Source: Nocardioides mangrovi
GTDB lineage: Bacteria; Actinomycetota; Actinomycetes; Propionibacteriales; Nocardioidaceae
NCBI RefSeq assembly: GCF_020073815.1
Contig: NZ_JAIQZJ010000001.1
Location: 682,001-746,000, forward strand
Direction: 5' to 3'
Length of the DNA: 64,000 nt
Shown here: piece by piece, positions 1-7,505 of the stretch
Layout of the letters: the number at the start of each line of letters is the position of its first letter
Numbering within the stretch: the stretch's first letter is position 1
Position numbers and translations under genes: made by a program
The notes under the pieces: model-generated
What the model was told of the DNA's origin: nothing
The model's input: the letters and a program-made list of their open reading frames with translations, nothing else
Database searches by the model: none

Positions 1-757
1 GGCCGAGGACGAGCCGCCCGACCGGGCGAGGCAGCCGCAGGAGGAGGGCCAGCGTGCGGGTGTCCCCCACGCGCGCTCCGGCGGCCTGGCTGACGTGGGC
101 GCCCAGCGCGGCCTCCTTGGCTGCCAGGTGGGCGCGGACGTCGACGCGGTGGGTGAGCTCGCTGCGCGGGGTGTACGCCGCGCGCACGTCGGGCAGCTCC
201 GGCACGGGGAGGAGCCGCGACAGTCGTCGGAGCAGTCCGACCGCGCCGACGAGGTGCGTGCGGTCGAGCGTCGCCTCGAGCAGCAGCGGCGTGCCCGCGA
301 TCTCGGCGGCACGGGCACCGACGCGGTGCACCTGCACGTGGTCCGGATGGCCGTAGCCGCCGGCCGCGTCGTACGTCGTCAGCACGTCGGCGTCCTCCTC
401 CCGCAGCAGCGCGGCGAGCCGCTGCGCGACGGGCTCGGTCGCGAGCTCGCTGAACGAGCCGGGGTCCACCGGTCCCGGGGCGCCCCAACCGGAGTCGCGG
501 TAGTCGAGGCACTCGACCCGGGCCGCCCCGATCGCGCGGGCGGACTCCTCGAGCTCGCGGAGCCGCCGCGCGCCGAGCCCCGCGCCGGACCAGCCGTGCC
601 CGGTCAGCCCCGCCTCGCCCGCGGTCGCGGTCACCAACACGACCCGGTGCCCCTCGGCGGCGAGACGCGCCAGCGTCCCCGCGGTCAGCAGCGCCTCGTC
701 GTCGGGATGGGCGTGGAAGGAGACGACCGTGAAGGGACCGGGGCGCGCGCTGGTCAT
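1..757 (-). CDS. PIG-L family deacetylase (partial)
   Basis: The reading frame opens with an ATG at 757 and runs off the left edge, so the C-terminus is missing. The N-terminus carries the zinc-binding AHPDDE motif of PIG-L/LmbE deacetylases at about residues 15-20, followed by a Rossmann-like segment and a GHPDH element. Members remove acetyl groups from N-acetylglucosaminyl lipids or thiols such as mycothiol precursors; the substrate here is unknown. It is the third gene of an operon with the PAP2 protein and a small membrane protein, and its ATG overlaps the stop of the latter (ATGA). The operon promoter carries the shared direct repeat, so a role in envelope glycolipid editing is inferred. 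Confidence 0.85.
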   Translation of the reverse strand, partial: MTSARPGPFTVVSFHAHPDDEALLTAGTLARLAAEGHRVVLVTATAGEAGLTGHGWSGAGLGARRLRELEESARAIGAARVECLDYRDSGWGAPGPVDPGSFSELATEPVAQRLAALLREEDADVLTTYDAAGGYGHPDHVQVHRVGARAAEIAGTPLLLEATLDRTHLVGAVGLLRRLSRLLPVPELPDVRAAYTPRSELTHRVDVRAHLAAKEAALGAHVSQAAGARVGDTRTLALLLRLPRPVGRLVLG

Positions 758-1047
758 CGGCGGTCCCCGGTGTGGGGGACGAACGACGGCACCAGGCAGA
801 GCAGGACCAGTCCGATGCCGAGCCCGAGCAGCCCGAGCTGGCCGATCCCGACCAGGGCGGTGACCACGACGGCCGCGGCCACCGGAAGGCGCACCACGTC
901 CCGGCTGCGGACCCGTCCGCCGATCGCGATCAGCAGTCCGGCGAGGGCGGCGAGCGCCACCAGCAGGGCGAGCGCGAGCGGGTGCGAGCGCAGCACGGCG
1001 ACCGCCACCAGGGCGCACGTGAGCGCGAGCGCGATCAGGCGGCGCAC
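754..1047 (-). CDS. Small membrane protein, unknown function
   Basis: A 97-residue protein starting at GTG 1047, inside the 3' end of the PAP2 gene (13-base overlap) and ending in an ATGA overlap with the PIG-L gene. It is almost entirely hydrophobic, with about three or four membrane segments separated by short basic turns (GGRVRSRD near residue 44). I recognise no family. Translational coupling on both sides indicates that it acts with the PAP2 and PIG-L proteins at the membrane. Confidence 0.6.
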   Translation of the reverse strand: MRRLIALALTCALVAVAVLRSHPLALALLVALAALAGLLIAIGGRVRSRDVVRLPVAAAVVVTALVGIGQLGLLGLGIGLVLLCLVPSFVPHTGDRR

Positions 1048-2042
1048 GTCGGGCGTCCCACCGGGTTGCGCCGCGGGTCGATGGTCAGCCGGCCGAGGAC
1101 GACGGCGACGGCGCCGATCGCCAGACCGGCGAGGTCGTCGACGGCGAAGTGCCAGCCGAGGTAGACGGTCGCGACCAGCGTGCCGACGAGGAACACCGAC
1201 AGGACGATGGTGGTGCGACGTAGCCGGTAGTAGGCCGCCATCAGAACGATGACCGTCGTGATGGCCACGTGCAGGCTGGCGAACGCCGAGATCTGGGCGA
1301 ACGCGTCGTGTGCGGCCGGGTCGGCGAGCAGGTCGTCGCGCTGCGCCAGGTAGAGCGCCTGGGTGCGCGTCACGATGCTGACGGGCAGACCGGCGAAGTC
1401 CTGGGGGCTCTCGTGGAACGGGCCCAGCGACGGGATCGCGTAGTAGGACACCGTGCCGAGGACCCACGCCCAGCACATCGCCGCGATGAAGACCGCGCCC
1501 TCCCGCACCCGGTCGGCGAGGACGACCGCGGCGACGAAGGAGACGGTCACCAGCGTCGGGAAGGACTCGTAGACCCCGATCAGCACCCACGCGGCGACCC
1601 CCTCGCCGAGCACGTCGTGCAGCAGCACCGCCGGGGTGTGGCCGAGGAAGAGCCACTGGTCGACGCGGGCGAGCAGCGCGTCGCGCGGGGCGTTGAGCAC
1701 GTCCCAGCTCTTGAGGTTGTGGTAGCAGAAGTAGACGAGGTGGTAGCAGACGAGCGCGGCCCAGGCGAGCCCGAGGCGCCGCGCGGTCCACCGCCGCCGA
1801 GCGGTGCGCACGACCTCGCGACCGCTGCGGACGCTGCGGCCGTCGCGGTGGGTCCGCACGACAGCGTCGACGACGACCAGCACGGCGAAGACGCCGACGC
1901 TGATGGCCATCTTGCCCACCAGGTACTGACCTCCGGGGTCGCGCAGTCCGATGCCGACCGCGTGGGAACGCCACAGCGTGACCGCGCCGAAGACGACCAC
2001 GAGTGCGCCCAGGCGCAGCAGCCAGGCCGACCTCGACGTCAT
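1035..2042 (-). CDS. PAP2 family membrane phosphatase
   Basis: A 335-residue multi-pass membrane protein of the PAP2 superfamily. The C-terminal half shows ASLHVAITT and GWHFAVDDLAG, which match the second and third phosphatase motifs with their active-site histidines; about six membrane segments precede and follow. Such enzymes dephosphorylate lipid phosphates or transfer head groups, as in inositol phosphorylceramide synthase-like members. The start at ATG 2042 is chosen because it lies exactly 22 bases after the shared direct repeat, as in the sister promoters. It heads an operon with a small membrane protein and the PIG-L deacetylase. Confidence 0.85.
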   Translation of the reverse strand: MTSRSAWLLRLGALVVVFGAVTLWRSHAVGIGLRDPGGQYLVGKMAISVGVFAVLVVVDAVVRTHRDGRSVRSGREVVRTARRRWTARRLGLAWAALVCYHLVYFCYHNLKSWDVLNAPRDALLARVDQWLFLGHTPAVLLHDVLGEGVAAWVLIGVYESFPTLVTVSFVAAVVLADRVREGAVFIAAMCWAWVLGTVSYYAIPSLGPFHESPQDFAGLPVSIVTRTQALYLAQRDDLLADPAAHDAFAQISAFASLHVAITTVIVLMAAYYRLRRTTIVLSVFLVGTLVATVYLGWHFAVDDLAGLAIGAVAVVLGRLTIDPRRNPVGRPTCAA

Positions 2043-2063
2043 GGCCGCAGGGTGCCGCCCCGA

Positions 2064-2080
2064 ACCTGTCGACAACCTGA
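2064..2080 (-). promoter_or_regulatory. Direct-repeat activator site, PAP2 promoter
   Basis: On the minus strand this reads TCAGGTTGTCGACAGGT: two CAGGT boxes 11 bp apart. Nine bases later comes a weak -10 (CACCCT), then six bases, then the ATG at 2042, implying a leaderless mRNA. The arrangement matches the other sites in the first 11 kb. It is probably bound by the response regulator encoded at 9090-9755. Confidence 0.7.
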
Positions 2081-2108
2081 CTCCCGGCCCGGGCTCCGCT
2101 CCGCGCAG

Positions 2109-2125
2109 TCAGGTGGGTTGCAGGT
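2109..2125 (+). promoter_or_regulatory. Direct-repeat activator site, LPTM operon promoter
   Basis: TCAGGTGGGTTGCAGGT, with CAGGT boxes 11 bp apart, ends 22 bases before GTG 2147. The -10-like AACCCT lies nine bases further on and six bases before the start codon. It is divergent from the PAP2 site 29 bases away, so one regulator dimer pair could switch both operons. Confidence 0.7.
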
Positions 2126-2146
2126 GCCGCTGGCAACCCTTCCCGC

Positions 2147-3196
2147 GTGACTGCGCTCCTCGCCCCCGAGACCGGTACGCCGGAGCCGCCCACCCGTGCG
2201 CCCCGGCGGTGGCGGTACCTGCTGGGCGTGGCCGCCGGGGTCGGCCTGACGGCGGTCGCCGTACCGGGCCTGACCGGGGCCAGCTGGGCGGCGGTCGCGA
2301 CCGCCGCCGGGCAGGTGCCGATCCCCTGGCTCGCAGCGCTGCTCGTCCTCTGGCTGGTCGGGCTGCTGGCCCACACCATCACGCTCACGGCGGCCATGCC
2401 GGGGCTGACCCATCGTCGAGCGCTCACCCTGAGCCTGACCGGCAGCGCGGTCGCGAACGTCCTGCCGCTGGGCGGTGCCGCCGGCATCGCCCTCAACTAC
2501 CGGATGAGCCGGGCGTGGGGGCACGGCGGCCCGGAGTTCAGCGCCTACACGGTCGTGACCAACGTGTGGGACGTCCTGGCCAAGCTGCTGATCCCGGTCC
2601 TCGCGCTGCCCGCTCTCCTCGTGGCCGCGTCCTCGATCGGGCCCACGATCGCCCCGGCCGCGGCGATCGCCGCCGGCGTGCTCGCCGTCCTGACCGCCGT
2701 CGCCCTGGCGACGATCGCCTCGCCGCGGGCCGCCGAGCGGACCGGGTCGGCGGTCGACCGGCTCCTCGGAAGGTGGCTCCGACCCCGCTCGTGCCGGGCC
2801 GCCCTCGTGCGTCTGCAGGCCGAGGCCAGCCAGGTCGTGCGCACCCAGTGGCCGAGGCTGAGCCTGGGCATGGCCCTCTACTCGGCGCTGCTCTTCGCGC
2901 TCCTGCTCGGCTGCCTCACGGCCGCCGGCGCCGCGCTCCCGCTCGGAGCGGTCGCCGCCGGGTTCGCGGTCGAGCGACTGCTCACCCTGGCCGGCCTCAC
3001 GCCGGGCGGCGCGGGCGTGGTGGAGGTCGGCCTGATCGCCGTGCTGGCGGCCTTCCCGGGGTCGTCGGTGGGCGTCGCACTGGGGGTGGTGCTCTACCGC
3101 GCCCTGACGTTCGTGATCGAGATCCCGGTGGGCGGGACGATCCTCGCCGGTTGGCTCTGGACCCAGCGGGGTCGCGCGACCGGGGCGGTGGTCTGA
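2147..3196 (+). CDS. LPTM (UPF0104) family membrane flippase-like protein
   Basis: A 349-residue integral membrane protein of the lysylphosphatidylglycerol synthase transmembrane (UPF0104) family, with about eight hydrophobic spans and the typical PLGGAAGIALNY segment near residue 108 and GGAGVVEVG near residue 285. This family lacks the aminoacyl-transferase domain and is associated with flipping or handling of lipids. The GTG start at 2147 fits a leaderless transcript from the direct-repeat promoter. Its stop overlaps the ATG of the following GT4 glycosyltransferase, so the two are translationally coupled, which suggests export of the glycolipid made by that enzyme. Confidence 0.85.
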   Translation: MTALLAPETGTPEPPTRAPRRWRYLLGVAAGVGLTAVAVPGLTGASWAAVATAAGQVPIPWLAALLVLWLVGLLAHTITLTAAMPGLTHRRALTLSLTGSAVANVLPLGGAAGIALNYRMSRAWGHGGPEFSAYTVVTNVWDVLAKLLIPVLALPALLVAASSIGPTIAPAAAIAAGVLAVLTAVALATIASPRAAERTGSAVDRLLGRWLRPRSCRAALVRLQAEASQVVRTQWPRLSLGMALYSALLFALLLGCLTAAGAALPLGAVAAGFAVERLLTLAGLTPGGAGVVEVGLIAVLAAFPGSSVGVALGVVLYRALTFVIEIPVGGTILAGWLWTQRGRATGAVV

Positions 3197-4308
3197 TGCG
3201 CGTCCTGCACGTGACCGACTGCTACCTGCCGCGGCTGGGCGGCATCGAGGTCCACCTGCACGACCTCGTCACGCGGCAGCGGGAGGCCGGCCTCGACGCG
3301 CGCGTGGTCACCGTGACCCCGCAGACGCCGGACACGGAAGAAGATGACGACTGGGTCGTCCGCGTCGGCGGCGGCTCGGAGCTGGCGGCGCTGATCGACT
3401 CGTGGCGCCCCGACGTGGTGCACGTCCACGTCTCGGTCTTCTCGCCGTTCGCCACCCAGGCGGCCCGGCGGGCCTGCCGGTCGGGCCTCCCGACACTCGT
3501 GACGGTGCACTCGATGTGGAGCCGGCTCGGCCCGCTGCCGGCCGTGGCGAGGACGCTGCTCGCCCTCGACCGCTGGCCGATGGTGTGGTCGGCGGTCAGC
3601 GACGCCGCGGCACGGCCGTTGCGCGAGATGCTCGGCCCCGACACCGACGTCGCCGTGCTCCCCAACGCGGTCGATCCGGCCCGCTGGACGGCTCGTTCCG
3701 TCCGGTCCGGCACCGACCCCGTGACGCTGGTGAGCGTCATGCGCTTCACCCGGACGAAGCGCGCCCTGCCGCTGGCCAGGATGCTCCGCGCCGTCCGCGA
3801 GGCGGTGCCGGCCGAGACGCCGATCCGGGCCGTCGTCGTCGGTGACGGTCCGCAGCACGAGGCGTTCACGCGCTACGTACGCCGGCACGGCATGGCCGAC
3901 TGGGTGGACCTGCCCGGCCGTCTCGACCGGTCCGAGGTCCGCGACCGGCTCGACCGCGCGGACTGCTTCGTCGCGCCCGCCGAGCTGGAGTCCTTCGGCA
4001 TCGCCGCGCTCGAGGCCCGCGCCGTGGGCCTCCCGGTCGTCGCCTCCGCCCACGCGGGAGTGGGCGAGTTCGTGCGGCACGGCCGGGAGGGGCTCCTCGC
4101 CCGGGACGACGTCGCGATGGTGGCCGCGATCAGCCGGATGGTGACCGACCGGGGTCTGCGCGAGGCGATCGCCGCCCACAACGCCGGCACCCCCGTGGAG
4201 CACGACTGGGCGGCGGCCGGCGCGCGGACCGACGAGCTCTACCTCCGGGCCGCGAGGCTGGCCGGTGCGGTGCGCCGGCGCACCGCACCCCGGCTCGTCA
4301 CGACCTGA
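3196..4308 (+). CDS. GT4 family glycosyltransferase
   Basis: A 370-residue GT-B fold glycosyltransferase. The N-terminal domain begins with a HVTD..PRLGGIEVHL acceptor-site motif; the C-terminal domain contains VVGDGPQ and the E-x7-E nucleotide-sugar element (ELESFGIAALEARA) near residue 265. It probably transfers a sugar from an NDP- or GDP-sugar to a membrane lipid on the cytoplasmic face. It overlaps the stop of the LPTM gene (TGATG) and its 3' end overlaps the convergent COG4705-type gene by 11 bases. Donor and acceptor cannot be read from the sequence. Confidence 0.88.
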   Translation: MRVLHVTDCYLPRLGGIEVHLHDLVTRQREAGLDARVVTVTPQTPDTEEDDDWVVRVGGGSELAALIDSWRPDVVHVHVSVFSPFATQAARRACRSGLPTLVTVHSMWSRLGPLPAVARTLLALDRWPMVWSAVSDAAARPLREMLGPDTDVAVLPNAVDPARWTARSVRSGTDPVTLVSVMRFTRTKRALPLARMLRAVREAVPAETPIRAVVVGDGPQHEAFTRYVRRHGMADWVDLPGRLDRSEVRDRLDRADCFVAPAELESFGIAALEARAVGLPVVASAHAGVGEFVRHGREGLLARDDVAMVAAISRMVTDRGLREAIAAHNAGTPVEHDWAAAGARTDELYLRAARLAGAVRRRTAPRLVTT

Positions 4309-5104
4309 GCGACTCCGTCTCGGGCTCCGGGTCGCCCGGCAGCTCGTGCGTCCGCCGGTGCGCCCCCTCCTCGTCGGAATGGGTGACCGCGACGTACGCG
4401 ACGAGCGCGGCGAAGATCGCCAGGCCGATCGCGGTGACCGGGCCGGTGCCCCAGCCCAGCCCGCCGCCGGACGGCTTGGCGGCCAGGAAGTCCGCGACGC
4501 TGGCGCCGAGCGGCCGGGTGAGGGCGTACGACGCCCAGAAGCAGCCGACCGCGGGCGCACCGAGCCGCCAGATCCCGAGCGGCACCAGGATCGCCGCGCC
4601 GAAGAGCACGATCGACCACCCGAAGCCGAGGCCGGCATTGATCGCCGCCGCGTCCCCGAGCGCGGTGCCGAGCCCGAAGGTCATCAGCACGGTGCCCCAG
4701 TAGAAGCGCTCCCGGCGAGCGGTGACGATCGAGTGCACCGACAGGGTGCCCTCGCTGCGGTACCACCAGGTGAGGAGGCCGCAGAGGAGGACGAGGTAGA
4801 CGATCGCGTCGAACCAGTACGGCGTACCGAGGGCCACGTGCGGTCCGTCGGCGATCATGGTGCCGAAGACGGCGACCATCAGCACGGTCACCCAGTAGCG
4901 CACGGGGTGATAGGTCTCGGCGCGCAGCTGCCACCACAGCGCCGCGAAGAAGCCGCCCACGCCGACGACACCGGCGACCGGGATGCTGTGGGTGCCCATG
5001 AAGTCGGCGGCGGTCTCACCGATCCCGGTGGTGAGCAGCTTGATGGCCCAGAAGACGAGGAAGACCTCGGGAACCTTGGGCGAGACGAAGGCGCGATTCT
5101 GCAT
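4298..5104 (-). CDS. COG4705-type membrane protein
   Basis: A 268-residue polytopic protein with about eight membrane spans and an acidic, charged C-terminal tail. The N-terminal KVPEVFLVFWAIKLL and GETAADF elements are those of the uncharacterised COG4705 membrane proteins. No enzymatic motif is visible. The start at ATG 5104 is set by the direct repeat 22 bases upstream, placing it in the same predicted regulon as the lipid and sugar genes around it. The function is unknown. Confidence 0.75.
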   Translation of the reverse strand: MQNRAFVSPKVPEVFLVFWAIKLLTTGIGETAADFMGTHSIPVAGVVGVGGFFAALWWQLRAETYHPVRYWVTVLMVAVFGTMIADGPHVALGTPYWFDAIVYLVLLCGLLTWWYRSEGTLSVHSIVTARRERFYWGTVLMTFGLGTALGDAAAINAGLGFGWSIVLFGAAILVPLGIWRLGAPAVGCFWASYALTRPLGASVADFLAAKPSGGGLGWGTGPVTAIGLAIFAALVAYVAVTHSDEEGAHRRTHELPGDPEPETESLRS

Positions 5105-5125
5105 GCGGGGAGGATGGGGGCGCGA

Positions 5126-5142
5126 ACCTGCCGACAACCTGA
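5126..5142 (-). promoter_or_regulatory. Direct-repeat activator site, COG4705 gene promoter
   Basis: On the minus strand TCAGGTTGTCGGCAGGT ends 22 bases before ATG 5104. The weak -10 is CATCCT, six bases from the start codon. It lies in the 47-base gap after the dedA stop, so this gene has its own promoter despite following dedA on the same strand. Confidence 0.7.
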
Positions 5143-5151
5143 CCGGTCCGG

Positions 5152-5775
5152 TCAGTGCTGCGGCACCCGGGGTCCGCGGGCCCGGCCACGGACCACCGAC
5201 ACGGCGGCGGGCAGCAGCGAGACGGCGACCACGCCGAGGGTGATGAGCTCGATGTGCTGGCTCACCAGGGCGACGCCGCCGAGCAGGTAGCCCGCAGCGA
5301 GCATGAGGACGGTCCACGCGACCCCACCGATCACGTTGAAGGTCACGAAGGTGGGGTAGGGCATCCGCCCGGCACCGGCGGCGACCGGGGTGAAGGTGCG
5401 GGCCACCGGGACGAAGCGGGCCAGGACCACGGCGCGTGGACCGTGCCGGTCGAAGAAGGTGGCGGCCCGCTCGAGGTGCGCGGGCGTGAGCAGGCGCGAC
5501 GACGGCCGGCTGAGGACCCTCGGCCCCGCGCGGCGCCCGATCAGGTAGCCGACCTGGTCGCCCGCGACGGCGGCCGCGGCGACGACCGGGGCGACCACCC
5601 AGATCGGGACGCCGATCGTGCCATGGGCGACGAGCAGGCCGGTGGTGAAGAGCAGGGAGTCACCGGGCAGGAAGAAGCCGGCGAGGATGCCGCTCTCGGC
5701 GAAGACGATCGCGGCGACGATGAGGACGGCGAGCGGTCCGAGCGAGGTCAGCAGCGAGTCGATGGCGCCGCTCAT
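5152..5775 (-). CDS. DedA family membrane protein
   Basis: A 207-residue DedA/VTT-domain protein. It shows the family hallmarks: an acidic residue in the first membrane segment (FAESGILAGFFLPGDSLLF), GDQVGYLIGRRAG near residue 75, and the R..P..R element (ARFVPVARTFTPVAAGAGRMPY). DedA proteins act as undecaprenyl-phosphate or phospholipid flippases and support envelope homeostasis. Its ATG at 5775 overlaps the stop of the upstream polyprenyl-phosphate glycosyltransferase (ATGA), so the pair is translationally coupled. That fits recycling of the lipid carrier used by that enzyme. Confidence 0.88.
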   Translation of the reverse strand: MSGAIDSLLTSLGPLAVLIVAAIVFAESGILAGFFLPGDSLLFTTGLLVAHGTIGVPIWVVAPVVAAAAVAGDQVGYLIGRRAGPRVLSRPSSRLLTPAHLERAATFFDRHGPRAVVLARFVPVARTFTPVAAGAGRMPYPTFVTFNVIGGVAWTVLMLAAGYLLGGVALVSQHIELITLGVVAVSLLPAAVSVVRGRARGPRVPQH

Positions 5776-6521
5776 GCGGCGATCCGCCGCCGCGGTGACG
5801 CCAGGTCGGCCGCGGTCGGCGTCGACCGGAACCGCCACGTCAGCACCCGCCACAGCGCCTCGCGCACGATCGCCGCGGTCATCTTCGAGGCCCCCTCACG
5901 GCGCTCGACGAAGGTGATCGGGACCTCGGCGATGCGCAGCCCGAGGCGGGTCGCCCGCCAGGTCGTCTCGATCTGGAAGGAGTAGCCGTCGGCCTCGGTC
6001 CCGCTCGTGGCGATCCGGGCGAGGGCGTCGGACCGGTAGGCCCGGAAGCCCGCGGTGCAGTCGTGGACCGGCAGCCCCAGGACGAGACGGACGTAGGCGT
6101 TGCCGACCCGCGAGACCAGCCGGCGGTGCCAGGGCCAGTCGACCGTGCGACCACCGGCGACGTACCGGGAGCCGATCGCGAGATCGGCGTCCTCGAGCGC
6201 GACGACGAGCGCCGGCACCGACTCGGGCTGGTGCGAGCCGTCGGCGTCCATCTGCACGACGATGCCCGCGCCGTGCTCACGCGCCCAGGCGAAGCCCGCG
6301 CGGTAGGCGGCACCCAGGCCGTCCTTGCCGCCGCGCTCGAGGAGCAGGACCCGGTCGCCGTACGACGCGTGCGCCCGGACGACGTCGGGGGTGCCGTCCG
6401 GGCTGGCGTCGTCCACCACGAGGACCCGGAAGCGGTCCAGGTCGGGGACGGCCTGGATGCGGTCCAGGAGCGGACCGATGGAGGCTCGCTCCTCGTAGGT
6501 GGGGATGACGATCAGGTCCAT
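5772..6521 (-). CDS. Polyprenyl-phosphate sugar synthase (GT2, DPM1-like)
   Basis: A 249-residue GT2 enzyme resembling dolichol/polyprenol monophosphomannose synthase. It starts MDLIVIPTYEE and shows VVDDASPDGT near residue 36, VQMDADGSHQPE near residue 90 (the DxD-type metal site) and FRAYRSDAL further on. It lacks C-terminal membrane helices, like the soluble actinobacterial Ppm1 catalytic domains. It probably charges a polyprenyl phosphate with mannose or glucose to feed the GT39 transferase at 7506-8954. The start is fixed by the direct repeat 22 bases upstream. It is coupled to dedA downstream. Confidence 0.87.
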   Translation of the reverse strand: MDLIVIPTYEERASIGPLLDRIQAVPDLDRFRVLVVDDASPDGTPDVVRAHASYGDRVLLLERGGKDGLGAAYRAGFAWAREHGAGIVVQMDADGSHQPESVPALVVALEDADLAIGSRYVAGGRTVDWPWHRRLVSRVGNAYVRLVLGLPVHDCTAGFRAYRSDALARIATSGTEADGYSFQIETTWRATRLGLRIAEVPITFVERREGASKMTAAIVREALWRVLTWRFRSTPTAADLASPRRRIAA

Positions 6522-6542
6522 GCACCGAGCGTGCGGCGGCTC

Positions 6543-6559
6543 CCCTGCAAGGGACCTGA
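6543..6559 (-). promoter_or_regulatory. Direct-repeat activator site, GT2-dedA promoter
   Basis: On the minus strand TCAGGTCCCTTGCAGGG, boxes 11 bp apart, ends 22 bases before ATG 6521. The -10-like CACGCT is six bases from the start. The second box has one mismatch (CAGGG). It lies between the phosphoesterase stop (6567) and the GT2 start. Confidence 0.65.
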
Positions 6560-6566
6560 CTGCCGG

Positions 6567-7496
6567 TCAGCCGTGCAGCCCGAACGCAGTCAGAAGCGAC
6601 GTCGCCGTGCGGGACGCGCGGAGCGGGTCGAACCCGCCGACCTCGGCGTAGGACCGGCCGAGCGAGTAGTGGTCGAGCGGCGCGGACACGACCGCGTGGT
6701 CGAGGCCCGGGTGGGCGACCACGGTGAGGATCTTGTTGTCGCCCGTGCGGTCGTCCTCGTCGGCGGTGATGACGATCGCGAGGTGCCCGGACCGCCAGTC
6801 GGGGCCGGTCATCATCTCACCCGCCACGCGCTCCAGCCACGCGTCCGCGACCGAGAGCGGGCAGTCGTGGGCGTCGTTGCAGAGATCGGGGATGACCATG
6901 CCGACGGCCGGCAGCGCGCCGGCACGGATGTCGGCGGAGAGCTGGTCGAGGGGGACGTCGTGCTGCGCGCACGCGGCCCGCTCGTCGACGAAGTAGGCCC
7001 ACGGGTTGTGCTTGACGCCGTACCGGCCGTCCGGCTCGAGCTCGCACGTGCCGTGCATGGCGTCGGCGTACAGCGTGGCGGTGCTGCCCGCGTCGAGCGC
7101 GCTCCCGAAGATGCTCGGCCCGGATACGGGGTGGGCCGACGGCGGGTCGTCGTCGGCCACCCCGAAGAGCGATCCGCCGGCGATCGCCAGGTAGTTGGGC
7201 AGGGACGGATGCGTGAGTGCGTGGTAGTCCGTGGTGTAGCCGTACTTCTCCGCGATCCCGGTCGTCCAGGGCATCTGCGTGCGCATCTGCTCGAACGTCT
7301 TGTTCTCGACGATGAAGGTCACGAGCTTCTGCACCTGGCCCGACTGCGCGCTCGCGGAGGAGGACGCCGACGACCGGCCGGGCGTGGGGTCCGGCGTCGG
7401 AGCGTCCGACGCTCCGGAGCAGGACGCGAGCACGAGCACCGCGGCCGCGGTCGCGATCGCGACGAGACCAGGGGGCCGACGTCGGGGGATGGTCAT
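6567..7496 (-). CDS. Secreted acid phosphatase/phospholipase C-like phosphoesterase (lipoprotein)
   Basis: A 309-residue lipoprotein: a signal sequence ends in a LASC lipobox near residue 26, followed by a Ser/Thr/Pro-rich linker. The mature part starts with TFIVENKTFEQM and contains HPSLPNYLAIAGG, KHNPWAYF and the metal-binding VITADEDD segment. These are typical of the phosphoesterase family (PF04185) that includes AcpA-like acid phosphatases and phospholipases C. It would act outside the membrane on phosphate esters. It follows the GT39 gene by nine bases and probably shares its direct-repeat promoter. Confidence 0.82.
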   Translation of the reverse strand: MTIPRRRPPGLVAIATAAAVLVLASCSGASDAPTPDPTPGRSSASSSASAQSGQVQKLVTFIVENKTFEQMRTQMPWTTGIAEKYGYTTDYHALTHPSLPNYLAIAGGSLFGVADDDPPSAHPVSGPSIFGSALDAGSTATLYADAMHGTCELEPDGRYGVKHNPWAYFVDERAACAQHDVPLDQLSADIRAGALPAVGMVIPDLCNDAHDCPLSVADAWLERVAGEMMTGPDWRSGHLAIVITADEDDRTGDNKILTVVAHPGLDHAVVSAPLDHYSLGRSYAEVGGFDPLRASRTATSLLTAFGLHG

Positions 7497-7505
7497 CGAT
7501 CCACC

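Noticed and set aside
754..2496. One 580-residue minus-strand frame spanning the PAP2 gene
   Set aside because: Its bulk is Arg-rich out-of-frame sequence over the PAP2 and LPTM genes; only the last 97 residues form the small membrane protein.
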